Assembly: GCF_037126465.1 (NCBI RefSeq)
Contig: NC_088209.1
Span: 8,325,947-8,389,946 of the forward strand
Reading direction: 5' to 3'
Source: Ornithodoros turicata
Taxonomy: Eukaryota; Arthropoda; Arachnida; Ixodida; Argasidae
Length of the DNA: 64,000 bases
The stretch's first letter is position 1. Every line of letters starts with the position of its first letter. Below, piece by piece: positions 1 to 11,106 of the stretch. The translations under genes were made by a program, and so were the position numbers. Under the pieces are notes generated by a model. The model had not been told where the DNA came from and searched no databases. It was given only the letters and a program-made list of their open reading frames with translations.

Positions 1-247
1 AGGAGGTCGCCAGCCCCAATCAGGCTGGCAATACCTCTTCCGAAGGGAATGGGGGCGGTGAGGGCTCGGTCCAAACCGTACCCCAGTCGATGGATGTCGA
101 TGACTGCTGCACGCCGCAGAAGTCATCGCCAACCCCTCAGAATTCCCCAGATCAACAGAAGGGGAAACAGCCGGGTCGAGGTAGAAGACATTTGCAGAAG
201 GTGTCACCGAAGGCACCTCCAGCCAGGGTGCAAGCGCCCTAAGTACA
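1..247 (+). pseudogene. LINE copy A ORF1 3' end (gag-like)
   Basis: This is the tail of the LINE ORF1. It is recognised only because the same nucleotides follow the zinc-knuckle region of copy B around 25920-26090. The stretch is proline- and glutamine-rich low-complexity coding sequence in the matching frame. The zinc knuckles themselves lie upstream of the window. ORF1 proteins of this type bind element RNA. Copy A keeps a segment near position 30-80 that copy B has lost. Confidence 0.6.
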
Positions 248-253
248 CCAAGC

Positions 254-1008
254 ATGCTGAATACGCAAAAGATTTTCATGCAGTGGAACTGCAGGGGAGT
301 GCTTCCAAATGTTGATGATGTGCATGACCTCCTGGAGGCGCACAGGCCAATTGGCGTCTGCCTCCAAGAGACGTATTTGAACTCTGGACACACAAATCCG
401 TTCCAACAATACCAAATGTTTAGAAGGGATCGCCCGGTGGTTACGCGATCCTCAGGTGGAGTGGCGATTCTAGCATCCCGGTCTGTTGCTGCAGTTGAGG
501 TGCCGTTGACAACAACATTGGAAGCTGTGGCTGTTCGATTGAATCTCTCTACACCACTTACGCTCTGCTCAATATATCTTCCTCCTGCAGCAGATGTGCA
601 GCGACAGATCTCTTGAACCAGCTGGCAGCCCCATTCCTCATTATGAGGGATTTTAATGCACACAGCCGTTTGTGGGGATGTTCAGATTTGGACTCGAGGG
701 GCAGACTTCTTGAGGATTTACTCCTCCGCCACTCCATCACACTCCTGAACACAACACAACCAACATACTGCAGCACATCAACACGGACATTCTCTGCATT
801 GGACCTTTCCATCTGTAGTGCGACCATTGCACAAGATCTGCAGTGGCACGTGATCCAAAACCCCTATGGCAGTGACCATTTTCCAACTTGGGTCGAGTAT
901 CAGTGTGATGATGCTGTGCTGTGTACGCGAAAACCCCGCTGGAGGCTGCAGGATGCGAACTGGGCGGTGTTCAGCGTGCTGGCTGACCTGACCCCTACAC
1001 AACACTGA
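254..1008 (+). pseudogene. LINE copy A ORF2: APE endonuclease domain
   Basis: The domain nicks target DNA to prime reverse transcription. Visible motifs are WNCRG near the start, LQET about 40 residues on, a GGVAIL strand, the DFNAHS loop and a late GSDHFP, in the order expected for APE-type LINE endonucleases. The frame shifts at about 600-613, within the domain. The residue before DFNAHS is Arg where copy B has Gly (GDFNAHS is the family norm), so the active site may also be altered. A further shift near 1000 separates it from the RT. Confidence 0.85.
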
Positions 1009-3019
1009 CAACAGGAGTATCGACGAGGCCAACGAATTCATAACAAACACATGCTGCTACACAATCCATATCCAAGACGTCGTCCTCTCTGCCCAAGCGT
1101 TCAAAGCTTTGGTGGAGCGATGACTGTAAACAGACGCGCAAGGAACAACAAAAGGCGTGGGCTCGTTTGCGTCGATACCCGACAGTTGACAACATGATCC
1201 AATACAAAAGGAAGCGTGCTGCAGCCAAACGCACAAGGGAGGAGGCCAAGCACAACTCGTGGAAGGAGTTTGTGGGTACATTGAACTCGCGAACTCCAGC
1301 CAAGGTTGTGTGGGACCGTATCTATAAGATCTCCGGGAAATACAAAGGGTTTACAGTGCCTTGTCTTTCGCAGAATGGCGTTCCCTGTACGTCCTTGGAG
1401 GAACAGGCTAACGTACTTGGCGGACACTTTGAACACGTGTCTAGCTCCTCGCATTACAGCCAGCGCTTCCTGTCACACAAAACCGCTGCTGAAAAACGCA
1501 TCATTAAACAACCTAAACAAGATACAGCACCTTACAATGTACCCTTCAACGCACATGAACTTCAGAGAGCCCTACAGGCAAGAAAGAACACTGCACCTGG
1601 CCCTGACGGCATACACTATGACATGTTGCGGCATTTAACACCCCAGTCGCAACAAATCTTACTCCACTTTTTTAACCGTGTGTGGAGAGAAGGAACTCTT
1701 CCGTTGTCCTGGAAGCTAGCCGAAGTGGTTCCGGTTCTCAAGCCAGGGAAAGACCCGTCTGCTGCTATTAGTTATCGCCCCATCGCATTAACCAGCTGCC
1801 TTGGGAAGACTTTCGAGCGCATGGTAAATGCAAGGCTCGTATATGTTTTGGAAGAGGCAGGCATCTTTGACAAACACCAAAGCGGTTTTCGTTCCGGCCG
1901 GAGCACCCAGGACAACCTATTCCACCCAGAATCACAAATCAGAGAGGCTTTTGTTCGAGGGCAGTTCTGCGTATCCGTGTTTTTTGATCTCGAAAAGGCG
2001 TACGATACCACATGGCGCTTCGGGATTCTGCAAGATCTACACGCATGTGGTATCACAGGGTGCATGTACAGGTGCATCGATAATTTCCTCAGAGATAGAA
2101 AGTTCCGTGTCAGTCTGGGCTCAACTTTATCTAACGTCCTTGTACAAGAGAACGGGGTTCCACAGGGGTCTGTGCTGAGCGTTACGCTATTCGTTGTGAA
2201 AATGAACTCGATAGCCAGAGCCATCCCACCTGGCGTCCAGTACTCCCTGTACGTAGACGATGTCCAGGTTTCCTACTCGGCATCAAATCTTTCAACAGCT
2301 GAGAGGCAGGTGCAGCTCACGATCAACCGTCTATCTAAGTGGGCTGATGAAAACGGCTTCAGGTTTTCCACGCAAAAGACAGCGTGTGTTGTCTTTACTA
2401 GGAAGCGAGGCACATTTGCTGAGCCCTCGCTGCTCCTCGGTGGCAACACACTACCAGTTTCTGATGAGCAAAAATTTCTAGGGGTGGTGTTTGACAAGAA
2501 GCTGTCTTTTGTGCCACACATAAACTATATAAAACAGAAGTGCCTGAAATCCTCCAAGTTTTATCCCATCGATCGTGGGGAGCCGACAAAGTCACACTGT
2601 TGCGGGTCTATGACTCGATTGTGCGATCAGTAATTGAGTACGGGAGTGTCGTGTATGGCTCGGCGCGGCCTTCGGCATTGAAGGTGTTGGACCCCATCCA
2701 CCACGAAGGCATCCGACTCGCCACCGGTGCCTTCCGGACGTTCCCTGTGAAGAGTTTGTATGTTGAGGGCAATGAATGGTCGCTCGAGAGACGGAGACAA
2801 TTTGAACATGTGAAGGCTGCGCTAAGGTACAGATGCCAGGGCGATGACCCAGTTGTACACTCTAGTGTGAACCCCGCTCTGGAGCGACTCTTCCTTGCAA
2901 AGCCCTCTGTTGTACCCTCGTTCCCGCTTCGTGTGCTAGTTCCCGTGTGGGATTCAGCCCCTCTGGCGTTCCCTTGCAGCAGGCAGTCCTCGATGCTGCG
3001 CCTTGGCAGAGACATCTAA
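1009..3019 (+). pseudogene. LINE copy A ORF2: reverse transcriptase
   Basis: The longest open piece runs 1167-2633. It includes the finger motif APGPDGIHYDML, the conserved PVLKPGKDP and SYRPIALTSCLGK blocks, motif A FFDLEKAYDT with its catalytic Asp, the NGVPQGSVLS block and motif C YVDD. The frame is lost near 2560-2633 and resumes in another frame to 3019, which carries the thumb and connection region (SVIEYGSVVYGSA). The catalytic aspartates are still present here, unlike copy B where motif A has Tyr. There is another shift before RNase H. Confidence 0.9.
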
Positions 3020-3046
3020 TACAATCCAATTTAAAAATGACACAGT

Positions 3047-3952
3047 TTGACAAACAATCCACTGCACACACTGTCATTCTCCAGGAATTCCTGGAGATTC
3101 ACCAACTTCGGGAACCACCATGCAATCTACACTGATGGGACCAAAGTAAGCAATGGTGTGGCGGCCGTTGCCCTTGAAGGTGATTCTATTATGACGGCAC
3201 GCCTGAACACGAACGCCACAGTTTTCACCGCAGAGCTTTACGCGATTCTCCTGGCTCTGCGGCACATTCAACAAAACGACCTTCAAAATTCAGTGATTTA
3301 TTCCGATTCGCTAAGCTCTGTGCGTGCGCTGCTTTCATGCTATGACAGCAAGAATCACCTCGTCAAGCGAGTACGAGCGCTTGCGACCCAACTTTGTTCC
3401 CGAGGCTTTTCAATCTGTCTCTGCTGGGTCCCCAGCCACACTGGGATCCCGGGGAATGAACGAGCCGACCGTGAGGCTCGGCGAGCGTTGGCACAAGAGG
3501 AGTCAGCTCTAGGACTACCCTACCAAGACATCCTGCCAGTGTTAAAGAGAGCTGTCTGCACACAGTGGCAGCAGGAGTGGGACATGGAAGAAAATAACAA
3601 GCTACACCTCACACAGCCACACGTTTCTCCCCCGCATCGGACTGAACACATCAACAGATCATCCGAAGTTCTTTACGCGAGATTGAGGATTGGACACACA
3701 TGGCTCACGCATCACCACCTACTCAGAGGTCAGGATCCGCCAGCTTGTGCGCACTGCGGTGACAGCTTGACTGTCTTGCACGTACTGGCATCCTGCCCTC
3801 ACTTCGAACACCAACGCCAACAGTATTTCACCGCATTCTACAGATACCATGTCCCACTCCACCCAGCCCTTCTACTGGGTGACACCCCTCTTGTGCCGTT
3901 TGATAACGTAATCAAATTTTTGACCACGTGTGGGTTTCTTAGTCAGATGTAG
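3047..3952 (+). pseudogene. LINE copy A ORF2: RNase H and C-terminal Cys-His region
   Basis: The RNase H fold is clear: YTDGTKVSNG with the first Asp, AELYAILLAL with the Glu, YSDSLSSV with the second Asp, and VPSHTGIPGNERAD with the last Asp. It would remove RNA from the cDNA hybrid. The C-terminal region contains CAHCGDSLTVLHVLASC, a Cys-Cys-His-Cys pattern usual after RNase H in these elements. The stop at 3950-3952 is followed by the 3' UTR. This piece is open over 301 codons but depends on a broken upstream frame. Confidence 0.9.
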
Positions 3953-4098
3953 ATGATAAGCATTGCTCCGCTTTTATCCATTATCACCGAACTCGTCATG
4001 TAAATATCTCATTGTCACACTTGTAGATAGCTTTTAACTGCCATGCCCGCTTGCTATCGTCATCCCCCTCTCTCTTATCCTGGTCAATCAATCATCGC

Positions 4099-4141
4099 CT
4101 TTGTTGCCTTTGTGCCATTAAACACATAATCAATCAATCAA
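4099..4141 (+). mobile_element. LINE 3' tail nested in the 3' UTR of copy A
   Basis: Comparison with the parallel UTR at 5322 onward shows an extra block here. It holds the last part of the LINE 3' end (CTTTGTTGCC to the AATC repeat). It is bracketed by an 11-bp direct repeat TCAATCATCGC at 4088-4098 and 4142-4152. This is a severely 5'-truncated insertion of the family into one of its own members. Confidence 0.75.
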
Positions 4142-4303
4142 TCAATCATCGCTCATACCTGTAGATAGGTTTTAACTACCACACACTCTCTCACATCATC
4201 TTTCCCATAATCGTCTCCGACACACTCAGCATAGTTTTGGCGCTCTATGGCCTTTGTTGCCTTTGTGCCATTAAACACATAATCAATCAATCAATCAATC
4301 AAT

Positions 4304-5024
4304 TTTTAAAAATTAATTGCAATATAGCATATGCTGAAGGGCACTCCCTAGGAGGGCATTAGCAAAGTCTAAAGGCAACGTCTTAACTAACTTTCATTAT
4401 TTACTTTTGAATTATAAAAGCTACAAAGTTGTCCGAATGAGAACATCTGATCGTTTCGGCCACCTGATATGGCAGCCGTTTTCAGAACAAAAATCCGTTC
4501 GATAGACCGCCCGCAAACAATTCGTGAAGGAACGCCATTTTTACTTTATTTTGTTCATTGCGCTTCTTAGAAGACGTGTCTTTCCTTCACCCCCTTGTGA
4601 GAGGGAGAAAGAGCACACTATCGCCTCTCGCGTCCTGGAAAAAGATTAAAAGGAAACACAGTCACCCGATACATTTGTTTTTGTTTTGTTTCGTTTCCGC
4701 AAGTTAAAGCTCACCTTCGACGCATGAGGCGGCACTGTACTCCTTTCCCCTCTCACATCGGGGATGAAGGAAAGACGCGCCTGCGAAGAACAAAATAAAG
4801 AAAAAAATGGCGTTCATTCACTAATTTTTTGCGGGCGATCTATCGAACGGATTTTTGTTCTGAAAACTGCTACGATATCAGGTGACCGAAAGGAACAGAT
4901 GTTCTCATTGGGACAACTTTGTAGCTTTTATAATTAAAAATTTAATTAATGAAAGTTAATTAAGACATTGCCTTTGGATTTTGCAAATGCCCTCCTTCAG
5001 CATATGGTATATTGCAATTGATTT
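4304..5024. repeat. Large imperfect foldback (MITE-like)
   Basis: The sequence around 4315-4600 reappears as its reverse complement around 4750-5022. Landmarks in both arms are GCATATGCTGAAGG, TATAAAAGCTACAAAG, CAGAACAAAAATCCGTTCGA and GAACGCCATTTTT. The arms are about 270-290 bp and the centre about 150 bp, with no coding capacity. LINE tail sequence abuts both ends, so the original target duplication is not visible. A non-autonomous DNA transposon is the most likely origin; the superfamily is unknown. Confidence 0.7.
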
Positions 5025-5076
5025 GCCTTTGTTGCCTTTGTGCCATTAAACACATAATCAATCAATCAATCAATCA
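5024..5076 (+). mobile_element. LINE 3' tail fragment
   Basis: A 50-bp piece of the LINE 3' end (GCCTTTGTTGCCTTTGTG to the AATC repeat) sits directly against the right arm of the foldback repeat. Confidence 0.75.
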
Positions 5077-5096
5077 TCTTTGAAAAAGTGTTATAT

Positions 5097-5494
5097 ACTC
5101 CACCCAGCCCTTCTACTGGGTGACACCCCTCTTGTGCCGTTTGATAACGTAATCAAATTTTTGACCACGTGTGGGTTTCTTAGTCAGATGTAGATGATAA
5201 GCATTGCTCCGCTTTTATCCAATATCACCGAACTCCTCATGTAAATATCTCATTGTCACACTTGTAGATAGCTTTTAACTGTCATGCTCGCTTGTTATCG
5301 TCATCCCCCCCTCTCTCTTATCCTGGTCAATCTCATCGCTCATACCTCATACCTGTAGATAGGTTTTAACTACAACACACTCTCTCACATCATCTTTCCC
5401 ATAATCATCTCCGACACACTCACCATGGTTTTGGCGCTCTATGGCCTTTGTTGCCTTTGTGCCATTAAACACATAATCAATCAATCAATCAATC
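5097..5494 (+). mobile_element. 5'-truncated LINE, last 40 codons plus 3' UTR
   Basis: This repeats the end of ORF2 (ALLLGDTPLVPFDNV onward to the stop), the full 3' UTR and the AATC tail of copy A. It differs from copy A by few substitutions and lacks the nested tail insertion, which makes it a useful reference for the empty site in copy A. Confidence 0.85.
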
Positions 5495-5539
5495 ATTTTT
5501 AAAAAAATATGTTCGCAGTTAGCTGGGTTCCATAAGTTT

Positions 5540-6110
5540 CCGGCCCGACCAACTTTTAATAGTTATAGAGACGAAACAAGTGTATCACTTTGACATAGTC
5601 GCCCTTAACTTCGATGCAGTTTTGACACCTTTCAACCAGCATTCTTATACCCTTGAAAAAATAGTCCGAAGTTTTTTCCACAAAAAGCTGGAAAACTGCC
5701 TCTTGCACCTCACTATCGTTTTGAAATCTCCGTCCTCTGAGATCCAACTTCAAGTTTGAAAACAGGAAGTAGTCACTCGGTGCCAAGTCTGAACTGTAGT
5801 CTTCGAATCCGCACTCCTTCAGTGCAGCCTTGGCAACAGAAGCCGTGTGGACAGGGGCATTGTCCTGGAGCAACTGGACACCTTGACTCAACCTGCCGCG
5901 CCTCTTTTCCTTGATTTATCCCATAATCGTCTCCGACACACTCAGCATAGTTTTGGCGCTCTATGGCCTTTGTTGCCTTTGTGCCATTAAACACATAATC
6001 AATCAATCAATCAATCTTTTCCTTGATGGCGTCTGGGAGTCGGTGCAGGAGTGAAGCATAATAAGTTGCATTCACTGTGGTGTTCCTCTCTTCACGCCCT
6101 CTCATGGAAG
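5540..6110 (-). pseudogene. Mariner-type transposase, C-terminal part, interrupted
   Basis: On the minus strand the frame 5891-5556 reads LLQDNAPVHTA and then LAPSDYFLFSNLK. These are the second and third catalytic blocks of mariner (DD34D) transposases, whose products cut and paste DNA at TA. Upstream coding (minus strand, 6015-6110) continues toward the central domain but is separated by a LINE 3'-end insertion at 5916-6014. No N-terminal HTH region or intact terminal repeats are visible. The copy is inactive. Confidence 0.85.
5916..6014 (+). mobile_element. LINE 3' end inserted into the mariner relic
   Basis: About 99 bp of the LINE 3' UTR and AATC tail sit inside the transposase. A direct repeat of 11-13 bp (TCTTTTCCTTGAT) at 5903-5915 and 6015-6027 is the target duplication. 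The mariner frame is in register again once it is removed. Confidence 0.85.
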
Positions 6111-6264
6111 GTTACCCTTATGCACCTTCAAGCCTGCCTAGTGCCTTTATCTTTTCGAAAGTACAGGACTTAGGAGTTGCCAACAAGAGGGGCTCTTGAT
6201 AAGTACTGTGCTTTCGAAAAGCTAAAGTTACTAGGCAGACTTGAGGGTGTAAAAGAGGAACCTT
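6106..6264. repeat. Foldback of about 160 bp
   Basis: The left arm 6106-6166 and right arm 6204-6264 are imperfect reverse complements. Landmarks are GCCTGCCTAGTGCC against ACTAGGCAGAC, and TTTCGAAAGTACAG against CTGTGCTTTCGAAA. It lies right next to the mariner relic and has no coding potential. A small MITE or cruciform-forming relic is likely. Confidence 0.6.
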
Positions 6265-8400
6265 GCAGAAGATGGCTTTGCTGGCTCAGGTTATTTAAGA
6301 AGCAGGCCTGTCGATAAAAATCTTGTTTGTCAGTCTGTGCTGTGGGTTGTGTCATTTGTTTGTTTGTTTCCCTGCACGGGTATTTTTTCACTTTTAATAC
6401 CTTTGATAAGCTGCGAGCGCCGCGCGATGCTCAATCGCCTTTATACGCTGGGGCGTTCGCAGCTTTTTCTGTTCACTTCTTGAAATGCTGCACGCATTGT
6501 ATATTTTGACAAGTCTTGGAAACAAAAGAGAGAATTAAAGCAAGAGAAACTAAATTCTGTCATGACAGGGGTCGGAAAAAGAAAGGTACAAATGTTATTC
6601 TTCTACTTTCTTTTTACTTTTGTGGAGCTGCCATTAGACCCTTAGGTCCTAATGGTCCCATCAAACTGTTAAACCGTTAGTGTTATTGGAGATGTCCGAA
6701 ATTACGATAGGCCTGTTGGCCTAATGGTTCCATTAGGATTGGCTCTGATGGATTTTTCGATCGGGCTGCATGGAGTGGTTTGGCGATTATATGCTATTCC
6801 ATATCTCTGATGTCCAGTTAGGGGCACCTGATCTACAATGTGACATCACATGTTCGACCGCAGACCCTCGTTGACGTACATTCGGTTCTTCTCTGGAACC
6901 ATTAAGCAGACCTGATGGGCAGTTATCCTTGATACTCTTTATTGTGCTGTCAAGGGCCCTCAGGCCTTTTTGTGGGGTCCGGCCCACCTGACGTGCTCTG
7001 GGACACCATTTGTCGAACCGCTAGTAGCCCTGTTGGATGACTAGGAGTTGTTAATGTGCCGACAAGCTGTTTTGATGGTCCATCAAAATATCTTCTATTC
7101 TAAAGAATGATTAGAATTTCTGATGGAGTTTTCATGGACTTTTCGATCGGGGAAGGGTTCATGATGTAATGGTTACCAATGATGTGGCAAAGGCAAATAC
7201 CAACACGAATATTTACCAATATACCAATACCAATACTTACTCATACAAATATCAGATATCATGTCAATAACTACACATACTTTTAATTCATGCTTTACCG
7301 TTTTCTGGCTATCCAGCTGGGCAGTTGCTTAACTGGCGGAGTTTCTCCATGTATGTCTCGGTGGATTTTTTGCAGCCGAATTCCTTGGCGTCTTCGACAG
7401 CAAGGACTACCCAGTCTTCTTTGTACCCACGCGACCTTGTACTGCAGATCTTGAACAAAAAAGAAGACAAATGTAACAACAAGTAGAATACACAATAGCT
7501 CATAATGTGCCTAAACATGTGGATCAATGCAAGCCATTAACGAAGAAAATAACCACATCGAAACACAGTGTAGACACCTACAATGGGTCAGGGATTTTCC
7601 CAGCACCCCATGCACCAACTAAGACATCTCCAAAAATAGCGTGGCGCGGTCATGAGCGCACCTCACTCCCGCTCACCTCGAATTTATTGAGGCAGAAATA
7701 CTGGACACTTTAATACCTCATTAAGGCATAGAGCTTCTCGCATAGAGCTATGATAGTAGAGCCATCTGGTGTGATGCCTTGCAACTAGGTGGCCACCTGT
7801 CGTCGATCTCAGCAACTGCTGGCAACAAGCAACATGGCGGTCGCTGGTCACTCGGGCGTTCCAGAGCGGTTTTTTCGCCATGCCGTCGTTGAATTTCGAA
7901 TAAATTGTTTCTCTCTACTCTATTTCTACCTATTTTTTTTCTTTTTTATGGACACAGGTTGCCGCCAACACGCAGCTGGCCTGAACACGAGTTAGATGCT
8001 TCCCAATTAGTGTGGTGACTCCCTGGAGGGTGCTGATTACTGTGGGGGGTCCGCATTAGCTCTAATTGCTAAATTAACCTTGTTTTGGCGAGTATACTTC
8101 GTATACACTTCTTATTTCAAGCCATTGTTTTGCATTCCGTGCAACATTCCAGTGCTGCAAGCGTTTTCGCCAGTCGCCAACGGCCGTGCCCTACCGTGGC
8201 TCACAAGCAGTTGGTGTCACTCTGGCTTCATTTTGAGAATTGTGTCAGTTTGTATTCGATGTGTCCCATCTCCGTTCTTTCTACGCTGTTCCCCTGCCCG
8301 TAGACACCACGACCGCTGGGTGAGATGCGCATAACATTTTGACGCCAACTCACAATAACAAGCCGTTGTTCCAGTATCATTTGAAAGTGTATTTCTTGAA
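6265..8400. other. No gene recognised
   Basis: AT-rich sequence without a convincing coding region. Two related motifs, a TCTGATGGA-type word followed by TTTTCGATCGGG, occur near 6748 and 7120, which suggests a decayed repeat. A short minus-strand frame at 7309-7480 has a possible splice acceptor but no recognisable product. Confidence 0.5.
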
Positions 8401-8454
8401 GGCGCTCTATGGCCTTTGTTGCCTTTGTGCCATTAAAACCATAATCTCTCTCTC
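8401..8454 (+). mobile_element. LINE 3' tail, TC-repeat variant
   Basis: The sequence GGCGCTCTATGGCCTTTG to CATTAAAACCATAATC matches the LINE 3' end but finishes in a TC repeat instead of AATC. This marks a sister subfamily. Confidence 0.7.
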
Positions 8455-8464
8455 TCTCTCACGT

Positions 8465-8544
8465 CACGACACGCTCACCATGGTTTTGGCGCTCTATGGC
8501 CTTTGTTGCCTTTGTGCCATTAAACACATCAATCAATCAATCAA
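8465..8544 (+). mobile_element. LINE 3' tail with target duplication
   Basis: The last 80 bp of the LINE are flanked by TCTCTCACGT at 8455-8464 and 8545-8554. The target was the TC-repeat tail of the neighbouring LINE fragment. Confidence 0.75.
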
Positions 8545-8554
8545 TCTCTCACGT

Positions 8555-9620
8555 ACGACCCCGCTGGCATAGGGTCGTCATAGGGGCATCACTTGTCAGC
8601 AGGTGGTCAGAACGGAATCTTCACCGCGCTTCATGGCGTTAATTTTACGCAAGAAAGGAAAGCTGGACGTTGCATCGCGAATCACGTACGAAACACAGAC
8701 GAGCATAATCGCCGGCATTCAGTGCTTCAATAATTTGTTTTCCTTCATCGGCGGACATTTTGTGGATTTGTGTTGTGCGTGTTGATGATGGACAGTAGCA
8801 CTGTAGACATAAAGTGCTACCTATAATATTTATGTCTTGCTAGCCATTTTTGACAGATTGACAGTTATAACTATCCCCTAGGCCTGAATTTTATCTGCGG
8901 CATGACATCAAAAGTTTTCCGACGAATAGCTCAGGTAAGGCCAACGCCAGACAACCTTGCCCAAACAAAGGGATATGGACACGAGGCCCGCCGTCCCGCG
9001 GCACCGGCAGCCGGGCTCCGACACGTACGCACGCAGACTAGGGCCGCGTTTTAACGCGCTAATCGCCAGTGTACGCCTTTTGAAGCAGATTTTTCTTAAG
9101 TAAGATGAGAGGTCTAACATGTCCTGGCAAAATATAAATGAAATCAAAAGGGTTTTTTTCCAGAAACGGACGCTCAAAATGCTTGCTTTTTCGAAATATT
9201 CCTTAACATTTGCCTGTTTCAGTAGATACCTGAAAGAGGTGTACGCACGATATACATACTATGAAAGAGCGTTAAAAGCTGAGTGAACTGAAATCAAATA
9301 TGGTAATGCGAAATATCTACACCCAAAGAAATCACGCGTCGAAGTTGGAACAAAACTGCGCGAGAGAGCATGTTTATATGACAAAGCATTGCACCTGCGC
9401 ACCAAAATTTGCACTCGAGCTGCTGGCCTGTAGGCATACTAAAGCATAAAAAAAGTCACTGCAGTATCTTTTAAAAGTCGGGAGATATACGCGGCAAACA
9501 CGGCAAAACTGAAACACTCGAATTCGGGGCCAGATTTCCTCGATTTTTTTTTGCGTGTAAACTATTCCGTAGAAATTATTCATCTTATCGCTGTTGGTCA
9601 TCATGTACGATGAGCTTCTA
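8555..9620. other. No gene recognised
   Basis: No coding region or recognisable repeat. A GC-rich patch near 8980-9060 carries no long frame. Confidence 0.4.
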
Positions 9621-9625
9621 AATAT

Positions 9626-9728
9626 CGTGACGACGACAATGAGGACTCATCTCACGCGACTCATGTCACGCGCATTATCATTCTGTTCGTTAAACCATTG
9701 CCATCGCCACGCTGTGCTGCCCGTATCA
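9626..9728 (+). repeat. Left LTR of TRIM-like element 1
   Basis: It starts CGTGACGAC where the right copy has TGTGACGAC, a probable T-to-C change at the first base, and ends CCCGTATCA. Confidence 0.8.
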
Positions 9729-10205
9729 TTTGGTGAAGGTGCTGGCTCGCCCCGACGGACCTGCTGCTGCCATGGCCATCGGCACACCAGCCCCGACCTG
9801 CCGACAGACCTACGAGACCAAAGATGACCCGACCTGACCAGAAGTCCCCAGCGCCGTTGAGAACCGACGCCCGTGACAGCAGCACCCAGGGATGGCTCAG
9901 CTCCCGCCCTCGGACCACCGACGTTCCAGCGAGCAGCACAGCGTCCCCATCGCCTCATCGTCCACATCGGTGCCGAACGTCATTCCTAGCCCTGTGCCTT
10001 GTCATCCACGTCGCCAACATCCATCAAGGCGGCATCGCTACCAAGGAGGCACCGGGCTACTACTGCGGGCAGCACAGCGTCACTTCATATTTCGCTCACT
10101 TGACCACCATTGACCATCGTGTTCATTGACCATCGTTGACCATCGACCGACATTGACCATCGTGACCTCCTTTCGACGTCATCGTGACTTCGAGGGGGGG
10201 GGTAT

Positions 10206-10305
10206 TGTGACGACAATGAGGACTCATCTCACGCGACTCATGTCACGCGCATTATCATTCTGTTCGTTAAATCATTGCCATCGCCACGCTGTGCTGCCCG
10301 TATCA
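10206..10305 (+). repeat. Right LTR of TRIM-like element 1
   Basis: It begins TGTGACGACAATGAGG directly after the purine tract and ends CCCGTATCA before ATAT. Confidence 0.8.
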
Positions 10306-10309
10306 ATAT

Positions 10310-10959
10310 ATAAAACAAAAATCCACGAGGTCGATGGGACCTCCTGACTGAACTGACGTGAAACTGGCCCACATTGTCCTGGTCACACGTCATTTTGACG
10401 TCATGTTACTCCTGAGACTGGGCACACAGAGGGACATGTGTTCCTGTTGTGCCTCAGGCCCAGACTCTCCTGTGTGCTCAGGCTTTTACAATATGGAGGT
10501 GCTCCAAGAGCTGACATGCATATATGCCATCTTGTCGGGTCGACTTTTTTACATGTTCTAGCGCTTGTGTTCGCGCACGATGTGTCATCTACAAGACTGC
10601 GCGTTCAATGCGAGATTATCTGGTTACCCGTGTGCAGAAACAGTAAACTATTCACAAACGATTTCGCAGTCGATCACGCCGCGGCCTTCTTTAAGGCCAC
10701 GCATGCGTTGACGTTTCCTGTGACGTGTGACGAGGGCCTGTCCAGAATGCATTGTGTTCGCCCAGCACGCTTTCCTCTGTGGAACAATATATTGGATGTC
10801 ACCCCTGTGATGTACACTCGTAGTGTCCCGTAGATGAACTTCGGTTGCCAATTCACCCAGTCTTGTTGTTCGGTGATGAGCCCCTTTTACCCGGTCATGA
10901 CAATTTATAGCTAAACCCTAACTGCCCTGCGCCATAAAAATCCCAAGCATCATCATCAT
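10310..10959. other. No gene recognised
   Basis: Open frames near 10438-10833 are long by chance standards but have no recognisable motif, no paralogue in the window and no splice context. Confidence 0.4.
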
Positions 10960-11106
10960 CCTTTCAGGGACCATCATTCCCCCATGATCGTGGCTTTTGG
11001 TCGCGACCATGTTCGCCCCTAACTTCGAGTGTAGTTCAACTCTACGAAATTGGTGGCGCTGTCGAACACCATGACGTCATTTGTTTACAACCAGGTATAG
11101 TAGATG
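10960..11106 (+). repeat. Dispersed repeat, copy 1 (second copy 49909-50056)
   Basis: About 145 bp are shared with 49909-50056 at clearly less than full identity. Common words are GTAGTTCAACTCTAC, GTGGCGCTGTCGAACA and ATGACGTCATTTGTTTAC. It is non-coding. The CRE-like palindrome TGACGTCA is kept in both. Confidence 0.65.

Larger units (their letters stand above)
1..4303 (+). mobile_element. I-group-like LINE, copy A (5' end outside window)
   Basis: This non-LTR retrotransposon enters at the window edge inside ORF1. It then shows, in order, an APE-type endonuclease, a reverse transcriptase, an RNase H domain and a C-terminal Cys-His domain. A 3' UTR of about 350 bp ends in an AATC repeat. The combination of APE endonuclease, RT and RNase H with a simple-repeat tail fits the I group; the exact clade is inference. 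ORF2 is broken by several frameshifts, so this copy is dead. Copy B at 25040-30050 is nearly the same sequence and aligns along the whole length. Confidence 0.9.
9626..10305 (+). mobile_element. TRIM-like miniature LTR element 1
   Basis: Direct repeats of 103 bp (9626-9728) and 100 bp (10206-10305) differ by a few bases and one 3-bp indel; they end in CA and the right one starts TG. The right repeat follows a purine tract (GAGGGGGGGG, near 10193-10201), the usual polypurine primer position. TGGTGAAGGTGCTGG just inside the left repeat is at the primer-binding-site position. ATAT at 9622-9625 and 10306-10309 is the target duplication. The 477-bp interior has no meaningful frame. The element would have to move with enzymes from an autonomous relative. 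Confidence 0.85.

Noticed and set aside
4260..4303. AATC-repeat arrays (here and at eight other places) as satellites or CRISPR-like arrays
   Set aside because: They are LINE 3' tails: most are preceded by the same 3' UTR words and several have target duplications.
7309..7480. Minus-strand exon-like frame with an acceptor-like sequence
   Set aside because: No homologous family recognised and no neighbouring exon.
9647..9967. Overlapping frames on both strands within the miniature LTR element
   Set aside because: They cross LTR borders and reflect GC-rich composition; TRIM-like interiors are normally non-coding.
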